Source of the DNA: Hymenobacter negativus
GTDB taxonomy: Bacteria > Bacteroidota > Bacteroidia > Cytophagales > Hymenobacteraceae
Direction of reading: 5' to 3'
Assembly (NCBI RefSeq): GCF_016056375.1
Contig: NZ_JAEDAE010000001.1
Span: forward strand, 62,001-126,000
Length of the DNA: 64,000 nucleotides
Position numbers and translations under genes: made by a program. Below the pieces are notes generated by a model. It made no database searches and was not told the origin of the DNA. It saw only the letters and a list, made by a program, of their open reading frames with translations. Below, piece by piece: positions 50,443 to 59,161 of the stretch (positions are counted from its first letter, which is position 1; the number at the start of each line of letters is the position of its first letter).

Positions 50443-50820
50443 TTAGAGCTCGCGCACGGCCAAAATCAGGCTAACCCAGCCGGCCAGAAACAATAGTCCG
50501 CCGATGGGGGCCACCGCGCCCAGCTTGGTCACGCCCGTGAAGCACAAGGCGTAGAGCGAGCCGCTGAACACCACGATGCCGCCCAGCCAGAGTGCGCCCG
50601 TGGTGCCGAGGCTGCGCAGCTCGGGGCGAGCGGCCCAAAGCATGCCCGCGGCCAGGGCGGCCAGGGCGTGGTAAAACTGGTAGCGCACGGCGGTTTCGAA
50701 GGTATCGGCGCGGCCGGCTTTCACCAGCATGTCGTGCAAAGCGTGGGCTCCGAAGGCCCCGATGGCCACGCCCAGGCCGCCAAACACGGCAGCCAGCTGA
50801 ATCAAAAGTCGAGCAGTCAT
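50443..50820 (-). CDS. DUF423 membrane protein
   Basis: 125 aa from ATG 50820 (MTARLLIQLAAVFGGLGVAIGAFGAHAL). Four transmembrane helices. Family motif GAFGAHALHDML, TAVRYQFYHALAALAAG, FSGSLYALCFTGVTKLGAVAPIGGLLFLAGW. Similar to YgdD. Function unknown. TACCTTCG on the minus strand (50855-50848) may be its -7 element. Confidence 0.92.
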   Translation of the reverse strand: MTARLLIQLAAVFGGLGVAIGAFGAHALHDMLVKAGRADTFETAVRYQFYHALAALAAGMLWAARPELRSLGTTGALWLGGIVVFSGSLYALCFTGVTKLGAVAPIGGLLFLAGWVSLILAVREL

Positions 50821-50880
50821 AAAGAAGAATAGGGGAGAATGTAGGCACGAAGGTAGCCCGCCTACTCGCAAGCCCGGGCG

Positions 50881-52149
50881 TCAGATTTGCCGTTTGAGGC
50901 GCAGAGAGGCGGTGTGGAGGTTGCCGTCGGGCCGGCGTAGCACGAGCAGGAGCACGCGGCCGTCTTCGGAATGCAACATGCGGTCGAGCTGCGTCAGCGA
51001 GAACGTATTGACGGGTAAGAAATTGACGCTGACTAACTCTTCGTCGGCTTCGATGCCGGCGGTGGCGGCCGGCGAGTTGGGCATGACCCGGAGTATCAGA
51101 AACCGGTGGTAGTCGTCGCCGGTAGCCAGCAGGTCAATTCCGGACATGTCGTGCTCGAACGGCTCGCGAAACTTGGTGTTGGGGCGGAGCAGCAGGCGGC
51201 GGTGTGGATAGTCGATAACGAGGGAAAACCGTTTCAGCAGCTCGTAGCCAATGTTGCCGTTGCGCTGCACGTCGATGCGCCGGTGCACGTCGCCGGCATC
51301 GGGAAAGGAGGTGAGGACCGAACGCAAGGCGTAGCGGCCCAAATGCAGGGTAGGCACCCGCCCCAGAAAGCCGCGCACCGTGCCCGATAGCCCCCGCCCC
51401 AGGTCGGCGGGCAGGCGGTGGGCGGGGGGCGCCATACGCGGGTCCGAGTCGAGCTCCAACGAGAGGGCGTGGCTGGCTCCGGTGTCCAGCACCAGCTTTA
51501 GCGGCATCGTGAGCGAGTCGTTGAGCTGCACGGGCGCGGTGAAATAGGCCTTGTTATTTTCCAGCGAGAGCGGCACGCTCGACCAGCGCCGGCCCCGGGG
51601 AGGGTGATAGGTGGTCGGGTCGTTGAGCACCACCGTGGACATTTCCGAATGAATGGTGACCACGAAGCTGCGAAACAACTCGGAGCCCAGAATGCCGCTG
51701 ATGGGCACCCCCACGTAGCCCGACAGATTAAGCACATCCTCCGACATCACCAGCCAGCTCATGCGCGGGGCTACCGCGCCCGGCAGCTCTACGCGCACGC
51801 TGTCGGTTTGGTAGGCGAGCAGGCCGGTATCGGTCCCGCCCATGCCAATTACCCGGAAATACTGCCCGTGGTGCAGGCGCAGCGAGTCGGCCAATTGCGG
51901 CGAGGTGATGATGGACGTGCCTACACCGGAATCGAGCAGAAAATTATAGGGGCCGGCGCCGTTCAGACGCAGCTTCACCACCAGCAGGTTGCGCTGCACC
52001 TGAAAGCTTAGCGAGGTCTGGTGGTCATTGGCACGGGTGAACTCGAACGGGCCGGGCAGCAAGGGCCCCGTCTGGGCGCGAACGGGCGAATGCAGCCCCC
52101 CGCAAAGGGCCCAGGCAACCAGCAAAAACACCAAGTGCGGGCTACGCAT
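50881..52149 (-). CDS. Aspartyl protease with PDZ domain
   Basis: 422 aa with a signal peptide (cleavage near VRAQ). Two retropepsin-like halves in one chain: NFLLDSGVGTSIIT (D73) and LVLDTGASHAL near residue 223, each with a hydrophobic strand before it. A C-terminal PDZ-like domain includes LRVMPNSPAATAGIEADEELVSVN. Likely a periplasmic or secreted processing protease. The pairing of a single-chain aspartyl protease and PDZ is characteristic of Bacteroidota proteins of unknown substrate. Confidence 0.88.
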   Translation of the reverse strand: MRSPHLVFLLVAWALCGGLHSPVRAQTGPLLPGPFEFTRANDHQTSLSFQVQRNLLVVKLRLNGAGPYNFLLDSGVGTSIITSPQLADSLRLHHGQYFRVIGMGGTDTGLLAYQTDSVRVELPGAVAPRMSWLVMSEDVLNLSGYVGVPISGILGSELFRSFVVTIHSEMSTVVLNDPTTYHPPRGRRWSSVPLSLENNKAYFTAPVQLNDSLTMPLKLVLDTGASHALSLELDSDPRMAPPAHRLPADLGRGLSGTVRGFLGRVPTLHLGRYALRSVLTSFPDAGDVHRRIDVQRNGNIGYELLKRFSLVIDYPHRRLLLRPNTKFREPFEHDMSGIDLLATGDDYHRFLILRVMPNSPAATAGIEADEELVSVNFLPVNTFSLTQLDRMLHSEDGRVLLLVLRRPDGNLHTASLRLKRQI

Positions 52150-52255
52150 AATCGGGACAACTCAAGCAACCGGTAAATAAAGCGAAAAGACACGCCATTA
52201 TTCGCCTAGGGTACAAGTTGCCCCCGAGGTTGGGGCGTAGTCCGCGCTTTTAAGC

Positions 52256-53326
52256 TTACCCGAGCGCCTCCCAGGCTTCGGAAGGAGCGTAGCGCAACGC
52301 CCCGCCGCTGATGTGCAGCGGCGCCGCTACGTTGTTGTGATAGAGTTGTCCCGTGCCCAATCCCTGCGCAAAGCCGTGCACATTGTACTCGCCCGTGAGC
52401 TGCGCCACGGCGTTCAAGCCAATGTTGGATTCCAGGGCCGAAGTAATCCACCAGCCGATGCCACGCGCTTCGGCCAGCGCAATCCACTGGCGGGTGGCGG
52501 CGTGGCCCCCCAGGAGCGTGGGCTTGAGCACGACGTAGGCCGGACGAATTTCGTCGAGGAGGGCGGCTTGCCGGGCCGGGCTGGTCACGCCAATCAGCTC
52601 CTCATCGAGGGCAATGGGAATGGGGGAGGTGCGGCACAACTCGGCCAGGGCCGCCGGCTGGCCCGCCGCAATGGGCTGCTCGATGGAGTGGATATCAAAC
52701 ACGGCCAGCTGCGCCAGCTTAGCCGGCGCCTCGGCCGGCGCGAACGCCCCGTTGGCATCGACGCGCAGCGTAAGCTGCTCAGGCGGCGCTACGGCCCTGA
52801 TTTCGGCCAGCAACTCCAGCTCGGTGGCAAAGTCCAGCCCCCCGATTTTGAGTTTGAGGCAGGAGTAGCCCGCCGCCAGCTTTTGCCGGATTTGCTCCCG
52901 CATGAAGGCCGCGTCGCCCATCCACACCAGGCCGTTGATGGGCAAAGCCTCTTCGCCCCGGCTAAACGCATTGTCGTAAAGCTGGTGCCGTCCGCCCCGG
53001 GCCAGGTCCAGCGCGGCGGTCTCCAAGGCAAAGGTGAGCGCCGGCCACCCCGGACCCACAAAAGCCGGGGCATCGGCTGCCGAAAAAGCAGCCAATGCCC
53101 CGGCGTTGAACCGTTGGCATAAATCAGCAATGGCCTTGGCAAAGCCGGGGCCGTAATCGGGGCTGAGGCCCGCCAGCGGGGCGGCCTCTCCAACGCCTTC
53201 CACCATCGGGCGGGTGTCATCGGTCAGGTGCAGGTACCAGGCCACGTGCTCGGCCAGCGCGCCCCGCGAGGTGCGTGCCGAAAAGCTGAAGCGCAGCGTA
53301 CGCTGCGATAATCGGAGATGAAGCAT
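52256..53326 (-). CDS. menC: o-Succinylbenzoate synthase (MenC)
   Basis: 356 aa enolase-superfamily enzyme. EVAWYLHL/GEAAPLAG start, catalytic Lys pair in SCLKLKIGG (KxK), metal-binding Asp in LRVDANGAF, Glu in HSIEQPI and Asp-Glu in IALDEELIG, then VLKPTLLGG with the second Lys and SALESNIGLNA. It dehydrates SHCHC to o-succinylbenzoate. Dipeptide epimerases share the fold, but the host has menF, D, B and E and no other menC in view. It is far from the men run at 6.9-12.7 kb. Confidence 0.9.
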   Translation of the reverse strand: MLHLRLSQRTLRFSFSARTSRGALAEHVAWYLHLTDDTRPMVEGVGEAAPLAGLSPDYGPGFAKAIADLCQRFNAGALAAFSAADAPAFVGPGWPALTFALETAALDLARGGRHQLYDNAFSRGEEALPINGLVWMGDAAFMREQIRQKLAAGYSCLKLKIGGLDFATELELLAEIRAVAPPEQLTLRVDANGAFAPAEAPAKLAQLAVFDIHSIEQPIAAGQPAALAELCRTSPIPIALDEELIGVTSPARQAALLDEIRPAYVVLKPTLLGGHAATRQWIALAEARGIGWWITSALESNIGLNAVAQLTGEYNVHGFAQGLGTGQLYHNNVAAPLHISGGALRYAPSEAWEALG

Positions 53327-53371
53327 GGCGCAAAGATGCGCGCCTGGCCTTATCAGCGGTGGGTTGCAGCG

Positions 53372-53635
53372 CTATTTTACCTGGGCGCTTTTGCCGCGCC
53401 GGCTCACGAGGCCTCCCTTTCGGCCGGCATCCCGGGCCTCATCGGCCGAGAAGCGGTGGCCGCGGCCGCTGGCGTGCGATGCCTTGCCGCCTTCGCTGGC
53501 AATGCGGCGCTGGGTTTCGGGGCTCATGGCGGCGAACCCGCGCCGACTTTTAGTGCCCACGCGGTTAGCAGGACGAGTAGCGCTTTTCAGGGCTGGAGCA
53601 ACAGTTTCCTCGGCAGTGAGTGTGTTCGTTTTCAT
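53372..53635 (-). CDS. KGG-motif stress-type protein
   Basis: 87 aa from ATG 53635 (MKTNTLTAEETVAPALKS). Contains KGG/GsiB-like repeats: FAAMSPETQRRIASEGGKASHASGRGHRF then SADEARDAGRKGGLVSRRGK. Similar short hydrophilic proteins (KGG family, con-10) are induced in stress or desiccation in bacteria and fungi. No signal peptide. The 275-nt region upstream to egtB shows no further gene. Confidence 0.85.
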   Translation of the reverse strand: MKTNTLTAEETVAPALKSATRPANRVGTKSRRGFAAMSPETQRRIASEGGKASHASGRGHRFSADEARDAGRKGGLVSRRGKSAQVK

Positions 53636-53910
53636 ATGATTAAGGGGAGAAGGTTTTGTGTGTTGCAATGGTAGCGTCAATGGTCAACATTACCTACCCT
53701 TCCTACCTTGAAATGTTGCTTTTATAGCTGAAACTGGTCGTAAATACCGCTTTTTACCGAGGAGCTTCTACGTACTTTTCCCTGGCTATGCGTGTTTGAT
53801 TCGGACCGGGTTCGGCCGGTTTTCCCCGGAATATTTGCGCCCCCGTACAACCTCCGAACTGCTAATCCGGTTAGTGATGCAGGCGCTGCTATTTCCACTG
53901 CGTTTCAGCT

Positions 53911-55209
53911 ATGACTCACGTCTCCGTTTTACCCGCCGCTGCCCGTGTGGCACCCACCTGGCTGGCCCGCTACCGCGCCGTGCGTGCCCAAAGCCAGGCC
54001 CTGTGCGCGCCGCTGCTGCCCGAAGACACCGTGGTGCAGCCCATGCTCGACGTAAGCCCCCCCAAATGGCACCTGGCCCATACCACCTGGTTCTGGGAAA
54101 CCTTCCTGCTAAAGGAGTATGCTCATGACTACCAGCTGTTTCATCCGGATTACGCTTACCTGTTCAACTCCTACTATAATTCACTGGGCTCGCGCGTGAA
54201 CCGGGCCGACCGGGGCACGCTCTCGCGCCCGGCCCTGGCCGACGTGATGGCCTACCGCGCCCATGTCGATGCCGCGCTGGCCCAGCTCCTCACCGAGCGA
54301 CGCGACCTGCCCCCGTTGTTTTTCGAACTGCTGGAGCTGGGCCTCCAGCACGAGCAGCAGCACCAGGAGTTACTGGCCACTGACATCAAATACATCCTCA
54401 GCACCAGCCCACTGGCCCCCGAATACCTGCCTGCTGCCGGCCTGCCAGTCAACGAAGCCGCCGGCACGGTACCAGCCGCCTGGCTACCCGTGCCCGGCGG
54501 CGTGCACCGGGTGGGCTTTCAGGAAAATGGGTTTTGCTTTGATAATGAGTTGGCGGCGCACGACGTGCTGCTGGCTCCCTTCGAGCTGCAAAACCGCTTG
54601 GTGACCAATGCCGAATACCAGGCCTTCATCGAGGCCGGCGGCTACCGCGATTTCCGCTACTGGATGGGCGAGGGATGGGACTTAGCGCAGGCCCAGGGCT
54701 GGGAAGCGCCGCTCTACTGGGTGCGGCACGCCGATGGCTGGCACCGCTTCACGCACCACGGCATGCAAGCGGTGGTGGCCGAAGCGCCGGTCACCCACAT
54801 CAGCTTTTACGAGGCCGATGCCTACGCCAACTGGGCCGGCGCACGCCTGCTCACCGAGTTCGAATGGGAGGCCGCCGCCCGGCACTTTGGGGCCACCACC
54901 AGCGCTGGTACCTGGCTCGAAAGCAACCTGTTCGACCCGCAGCCCCTGCCCGCCGACGCCGAACCCGACCAGTGCCACCAATTGCTGGGCGACTGCTGGG
55001 AGTGGACCTACTCGGCCTACCACGCCTACCCTGGCTACGCCCGCGCCGCCGGCGCGCTGGGTGAATACAACGGCAAGTTTATGGTGAACCAGCTGGTGCT
55101 GCGCGGCGGCTCCTGCGCCACGCCCGAAAACCACATTCGCGTGAGCTACCGCAATTTTTTCCACGCTGATAAGCGCTGGCAGTTCACAGGTATTCGCCTG
55201 GCGCGCTAG
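53911..55209 (+). CDS. egtB: Ergothioneine biosynthesis sulfoxide synthase EgtB
   Basis: 432 aa. N-terminal DinB domain with iron ligands H57 (LAHTTWFW), H147 and H151 in LQHEQQHQELL; C-terminal FGE/sulfatase-modifying fold (VPGGVHRVGFQENGFCFDNE, FELQNRLVTNAEYQAFIEAGGY, LTEFEWEAAAR, LGDCWEWTYSAYHAYPGY, LRGGSCATPENHIRVSYRNFF). It joins a thiol to trimethylhistidine as a sulfoxide using O2. No egtA or egtC in view, so the thiol donor is probably free cysteine rather than gamma-glutamylcysteine (inference). egtD follows 35 nt later. Confidence 0.94.
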   Translation: MTHVSVLPAAARVAPTWLARYRAVRAQSQALCAPLLPEDTVVQPMLDVSPPKWHLAHTTWFWETFLLKEYAHDYQLFHPDYAYLFNSYYNSLGSRVNRADRGTLSRPALADVMAYRAHVDAALAQLLTERRDLPPLFFELLELGLQHEQQHQELLATDIKYILSTSPLAPEYLPAAGLPVNEAAGTVPAAWLPVPGGVHRVGFQENGFCFDNELAAHDVLLAPFELQNRLVTNAEYQAFIEAGGYRDFRYWMGEGWDLAQAQGWEAPLYWVRHADGWHRFTHHGMQAVVAEAPVTHISFYEADAYANWAGARLLTEFEWEAAARHFGATTSAGTWLESNLFDPQPLPADAEPDQCHQLLGDCWEWTYSAYHAYPGYARAAGALGEYNGKFMVNQLVLRGGSCATPENHIRVSYRNFFHADKRWQFTGIRLAR

Positions 55210-55244
55210 GCGTGCGGCGTTTCTTCGTTTCTTCAGTTTCCTCT

Positions 55245-56219
55245 ATGCCCATTTCTTCTATCCTGAGCCCCTCCGCAACCGAGCTGGCGCGGCACGTGGC
55301 CGAGGGCCTGCACCGCGCACCTAAAGCCCTGTCGTCGATGTATTTCTATGACGACGCGGGCAGCCGCCTGTTTCAGCAAATCATGGATTTGCCGGAGTAT
55401 TACCCCACGCGGGCTGAATTCGCCATTTTTCGGGAACACGGCCCGGCCATTGCGGCGGCCCTGAGCCCAGCGGGCGGCGGCGACTTCGCGCTGGTGGAGC
55501 TAGGAGCCGGCGACGGAGCCAAAACCAAGCTGCTGCTGCGCGAATTGCTGGCTGCCGGCACCCCGTTTACCTATGCTCCGGTAGACATCTCGGCCGGGGC
55601 CATGACGGGGCTGGTAGCCACCCTGAAAGAAGAGCTGCCGGCGCTGAACGTGGCCCCGGTGGTGGAGGACTACGCCACGGCCCTCACGCAGCTGCGCACC
55701 TGGCCGGGCAGCAAAGCGGTGCTGTTTCTGGGCTCGAACATCGGCAATTTCGGTCCGGCCGAACGGCTTGATTTTCTGCGGCAACTGGCCGCGCCCCTGG
55801 CCCCAGCCGACCGCCTGCTCATCGGCTTCGATTTGCAGAAGGACCCGCGCCGCATCCGGGCCGCCTACGACGACGCTCAGGGCGTAACGGCGGCCTTCAA
55901 CCTCAACCTGCTCACCCGCCTCAACCGGGAACTAGGGGCTGATTTCAACCTTGCCTACTGGCAGCACTACACCGACTACAACCCCCTGAATGGGGCCGTG
56001 CGCTCCTTTCTGGTGAGTAACCGCGCGCAGCAGGTACACGTGGCGGCCCTTGATGAAACCTTTGAGTTTGCGGCTTGGGAGGTGATTCATACCGAAAACT
56101 CCTACAAATTCACCCTGCCCCAGATTAAAGCCCTGGCTGCCGACGCCGGCCTGCGGGTGGTGGAGTATTTCACCGATGCGGCCACCGATTTTGCCGACGT
56201 AGTGCTGGCTGCTAGGTAG
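55245..56219 (+). CDS. egtD: L-Histidine N-alpha-methyltransferase EgtD
   Basis: 324 aa from ATG 55245 (MPISSILSPSATELARHV). SAM-dependent methyltransferase making hercynine. EgtD signatures: APKALSSMYFYDDAGSRLFQQIMDLPEYYPTRAE, LVELGAGDGAKTKLLLREL, YAPVDISAGAM, LFLGSNIGNFGP, LIGFDLQKDPRRIRAAYDDAQGVTAAFNLNLL, and late HTENSYKFT. Pairs with egtB to give the core of ergothioneine synthesis. A repeat element follows. Confidence 0.96.
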   Translation: MPISSILSPSATELARHVAEGLHRAPKALSSMYFYDDAGSRLFQQIMDLPEYYPTRAEFAIFREHGPAIAAALSPAGGGDFALVELGAGDGAKTKLLLRELLAAGTPFTYAPVDISAGAMTGLVATLKEELPALNVAPVVEDYATALTQLRTWPGSKAVLFLGSNIGNFGPAERLDFLRQLAAPLAPADRLLIGFDLQKDPRRIRAAYDDAQGVTAAFNLNLLTRLNRELGADFNLAYWQHYTDYNPLNGAVRSFLVSNRAQQVHVAALDETFEFAAWEVIHTENSYKFTLPQIKALAADAGLRVVEYFTDAATDFADVVLAAR

Positions 56220-56227
56220 CGTGGCGC

Positions 56228-56331
56228 CTGTCATCCTGAGCACAGCAAAGGACCTTGTCACAGTTGAATATTTTGCAGTGATTCCGCTAAAGCAGCCGCG
56301 ATAAGGTCATTCGCTGCGCTCAGGATGACAG
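56228..56331. repeat. Dispersed palindromic element, copy C
   Basis: Ends CTGTCATCCTGAGC and GCTCAGGATGACAG are exact inverted complements. Internal AAAGGACCTTGTCAC and GATAAGGTCATTCGC. Located between egtD and the aminotransferase gene. Confidence 0.9.
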
Positions 56332-56365
56332 ACGATTCTTGTCTTCACCCCGATAAAAATCTCCT

Positions 56366-57469
56366 ATGCTCACCCTTGCCTCCGGCTACGGAAATTTTGC
56401 AGTGCCCGCAGTTGCTCTGGCCGCGGCCGATGCAGCCATGCGTCCCGCCCGGCAATATGGCCTGCCGCTGCCCGTGAGCCCCGTGGCCGGCCTGTCCGAG
56501 CTGCGCGAAGCCTTGGCCCACCGCTACCGCCAGCGCGGCGCTGCTGGTGTTACGGCCGAACAGGCGGTAGTGACGGCCGGAACCAAAGCCGGCCTGTTTG
56601 CCCTGCTCAGCGAAATGCTGCGGCCCGGCAATGAGGTGCTGCTGCCCACGCCCAATTGGTTTGGTTTCTACGACCTAGTGCGGCGCACCGGTGGCATCCT
56701 GCGCCCCCTGCCGCTCCGTGCGGCCGATAATTACGCCCTCACGCCTGAAATGCTGCGGGCGGCCCTCACGCCGGCCACGCGGCTGCTCATCATCAGCAAC
56801 CCTAACAACCCCACCGGCCGCGTGTATTCGCAGCCCGAGTGGGCCGCCCTGCTGGCCGTGACGGCCGAATTCCCGGACCTTTGGGTGCTCAGCGATGAGA
56901 TTTACGAAGGCATCAGCTTCGGGCCGGAGCCGGTGCCTACGCTGCTGGCGCTGCCCGGCCCGCACGAGCGGCACGTGGTGGTGAGCGGCTTCTCGAAGTC
57001 GCTGGCGCTGGCGGGCTGGGGCGTGGGCTGCCTGGTGGCCCCGCCCGCTATGGCGCAGGCCGTGGCGGCGCGCATATTCAGCACTGGCCTGGCGGTGCCG
57101 GTGCCGGCTCAAATGGCCGCACTAGCCGCCACGCAGCACGCCGAAGCCATTGGGGCGGCGTTGTGTGCGCAATTAAAGCCCACCCGCCAGCTGTTGCTCG
57201 ATGCATTGGCAGACCTGCCCGGCGCACCCGGCGCGGCTGCGCCCGAAGGCACCTACTACGTTTTTGCTGATTTCACGCGCTTTCTTGCGCCCGGTTTGCT
57301 GGCTCAGGAAGCCTCCGCCGCGCTGGTGCGGCAGCTGGCCGCCGCAGGTGTAGAAGTGGTAGATGGGGCTACCTGCGGCGCGCCGGGTTTTCTGCGCCTG
57401 TCCTACGCCGTGGCGGAGGCCGATTTGCGGCGCGCGCTGGCCATCATCGGGAGCGTGGTAGGAATGTAG
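56366..57469 (+). CDS. Class I/II PLP aminotransferase
   Basis: 367 aa. Fold-type I: VTAGTKAGLFALLSEMLRPGNEVLLP, ISNPNNPTGRVYS, VLSDEIYEGISFG, and PLP lysine in VVSGFSKSLALAGWGVG. Typical of aspartate/aromatic-type aminotransferases; MalY-like beta C-S lyases share this fold. It follows egtBD on the same strand. A C-S lyase is needed to finish ergothioneine, so it is a candidate for that step, but the repeat between them and the plain aminotransferase motifs make this only a hypothesis. Confidence 0.88.
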   Translation: MLTLASGYGNFAVPAVALAAADAAMRPARQYGLPLPVSPVAGLSELREALAHRYRQRGAAGVTAEQAVVTAGTKAGLFALLSEMLRPGNEVLLPTPNWFGFYDLVRRTGGILRPLPLRAADNYALTPEMLRAALTPATRLLIISNPNNPTGRVYSQPEWAALLAVTAEFPDLWVLSDEIYEGISFGPEPVPTLLALPGPHERHVVVSGFSKSLALAGWGVGCLVAPPAMAQAVAARIFSTGLAVPVPAQMAALAATQHAEAIGAALCAQLKPTRQLLLDALADLPGAPGAAAPEGTYYVFADFTRFLAPGLLAQEASAALVRQLAAAGVEVVDGATCGAPGFLRLSYAVAEADLRRALAIIGSVVGM

Positions 57470-57545
57470 AGACACGACCCTTCGCGTCTCGGCGCATGTG
57501 CCGTTTGGGAATCATTCAATGGCAAGACGCGAAGGGTCGCGTCTC
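57469..57545. repeat. Inverted repeat with GAGACACGACCCTTCGCGTC core
   Basis: Left arm GAGACACGACCCTTCGCGTC at 57469-57488 and right arm GACGCGAAGGGTCGCGTCTC at 57526-57545 are near-perfect inverted complements. It starts at the stop codon of the aminotransferase gene. A different family from the TTGTCATCC elements. Confidence 0.75.
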
Positions 57546-57617
57546 GGCATCGGCCTTGCAAGGGCGATTCAACGCCCTGCGATTTCGATTTGACCGCCCT
57601 TGCGAGTGGCCTGTCCG

Positions 57618-57625
57618 TACCTTTG
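57618..57625 (+). promoter_or_regulatory. Promoter -7 element upstream of the MATE gene
   Basis: TACCTTTG matches TAnnTTTG, 21 nt before ATG 57647. TTG at 57590-57592 leaves a 25-nt spacer, outside the usual range. Confidence 0.5.
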
Positions 57626-57646
57626 TCGGGCTTTTTATAGGGAATT

Positions 57647-59005
57647 ATGCTGAATAATATTCGTCCTCATTTGCGGCCCACGCTGCTGCTGGCGTATCCG
57701 GTAGTGCTGTCGCAGCTGGGGCACATCATGGTGAGTTTTGTCGATTCGGTGCTGGTGGGGCGCACGGGCACCGTGCCGCTGGCCGCCGTGAGCCTGGGCG
57801 TGAACAGCACCAACGTCATCATGATTCTGGGCATTGGCCTGAGCATGGGCAGCGTGCCCCTGGTGGCTGCCGCCGATGGCCGCCGCGACCTGCCCGACCT
57901 GGCCCGCCTCCTGGTTTCGTCCGTTTGGCTGAGTGTGCTGGCTGGGCTGGCGCTGGCCGGAATAGGCCAACTGGTGCCGCCACTCATGCACTACCTGGGT
58001 CAGGCCCCGGCCGTGGAAGCGCTGGCCGCGCCCTGGGTGCGGGTCATCAGCTGGTCGTTTTTGCCGCTGATGATTTTTCAGGGCTTCCGCGAGTTTGCCG
58101 AAGGGCTGGGACTCACGCGGCAGGCCATGTGGCTTTCGGTGCTGGCCAACGTGGTGAACGCCGCCCTATGCTACGCGCTGGTATTCGGCCATTGGGGGGC
58201 ACCCCAGATGGGCCTGATGGGCTCGGCCTGGGCCACGCTTATTGCCCGCACGCTCATGGCCGGGCTCATGGGGGCGTATGTGCTGCTGGCCCAGCGCCTG
58301 CACTCGTACCGCGCCGCCGTGCATAGCTGGCTGCCCGATTGGGCCACGCTGGCCCGGCTGTTCGATGTGGGCGCGCCCATTGGCGTGCAGATGGCCTTTG
58401 AAGTCGGAGCCTTCGCCACGGCGGCCATCATGATTGGCTGGCTGGGCGCGGTGCCGCTGGCCGCGCACCAGGTGGCCATCAACCTCGCTTCGATAACCTA
58501 CATGGCGGCGAGCGGCATTGCAGCGGCGGCCACTATCCGGGTGGGCAAGCTGATGGGCAGCGGTGACATGCCGGCGGCCCGGCAGGCTGGCTTCGCGGCC
58601 TACGTGCTGGGCTTTGGGTTTATGGCCACGATGGGGGCGCTGTTTATCGTGCTGCGGCACCAGGCCCCGCTGCTCTACAGCCACGATGCGGCGGTGGTGG
58701 CGCAGGCCGGTACGCTGCTGCTTATTGCGGCTCTGTTCCAGATATCCGACGGCTTGCAGGTGATGGGCCTGGGCGCACTGCGTGGGCTGGAGGATGTGAA
58801 AGTGCCTTCTGTGGTGGCCTTGCTGGCGTACTGGGCAGTGGCGTTGCCGCTGGGCTATTTTCTGGGGTTTCGGTTGCATTTTGGCGCGCCGGGCGTGTGG
58901 ACGGGGCTGCTGCTGGGACTTACTATTGTGGCGGGCGTGCTCATCGTGCGCTTCCGGCGCGAAACTGCGCCGGGCTTCGTGCCCACGCCGGTGGCCGTGC
59001 CGTAG
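57647..59005 (+). CDS. MATE family efflux transporter
   Basis: 452 aa, twelve transmembrane helices in two halves. MATE features: LLAYPVVLSQLGHIMVSFVDSVLVGRTGTVPLAAVSLG, PLMIFQGFREFAEGLGLTRQAM, FDVGAPIGVQMAFEVGAFATAAIMIGWLGAVPLAAHQVAINLAS, and a late HLFGAPGVWTG-like stretch. Na+- or H+-coupled drug/metabolite export. Position after the egt region does not by itself imply ergothioneine export. Confidence 0.95.
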   Translation: MLNNIRPHLRPTLLLAYPVVLSQLGHIMVSFVDSVLVGRTGTVPLAAVSLGVNSTNVIMILGIGLSMGSVPLVAAADGRRDLPDLARLLVSSVWLSVLAGLALAGIGQLVPPLMHYLGQAPAVEALAAPWVRVISWSFLPLMIFQGFREFAEGLGLTRQAMWLSVLANVVNAALCYALVFGHWGAPQMGLMGSAWATLIARTLMAGLMGAYVLLAQRLHSYRAAVHSWLPDWATLARLFDVGAPIGVQMAFEVGAFATAAIMIGWLGAVPLAAHQVAINLASITYMAASGIAAAATIRVGKLMGSGDMPAARQAGFAAYVLGFGFMATMGALFIVLRHQAPLLYSHDAAVVAQAGTLLLIAALFQISDGLQVMGLGALRGLEDVKVPSVVALLAYWAVALPLGYFLGFRLHFGAPGVWTGLLLGLTIVAGVLIVRFRRETAPGFVPTPVAVP

Positions 59006-59051
59006 CACATTTTATTAAATCCGGCTAATTATTCGAGGCTGTCAGGCGTTG

Positions 59052-59129
59052 GTCATCCTGAGCGGAACGAAGCACCTTATTGCGGCGGCAACAAGTCGTG
59101 ATGAGGTCTTTCGCTCCGCTCAGGATGAC
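59052..59129. repeat. Dispersed palindromic element, copy D
   Basis: GTCATCCTGAGCGGAACGAA and TTCGCTCCGCTCAGGATGAC are inverted complements; internal CACCTTATTGC and GATGAGGTC. About 78 bp, a shortened copy between the MATE and DUF922 genes. Confidence 0.88.
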
Positions 59130-59161
59130 AGACTTTTTATCCAGCTTCTTATTTTGCCCTC

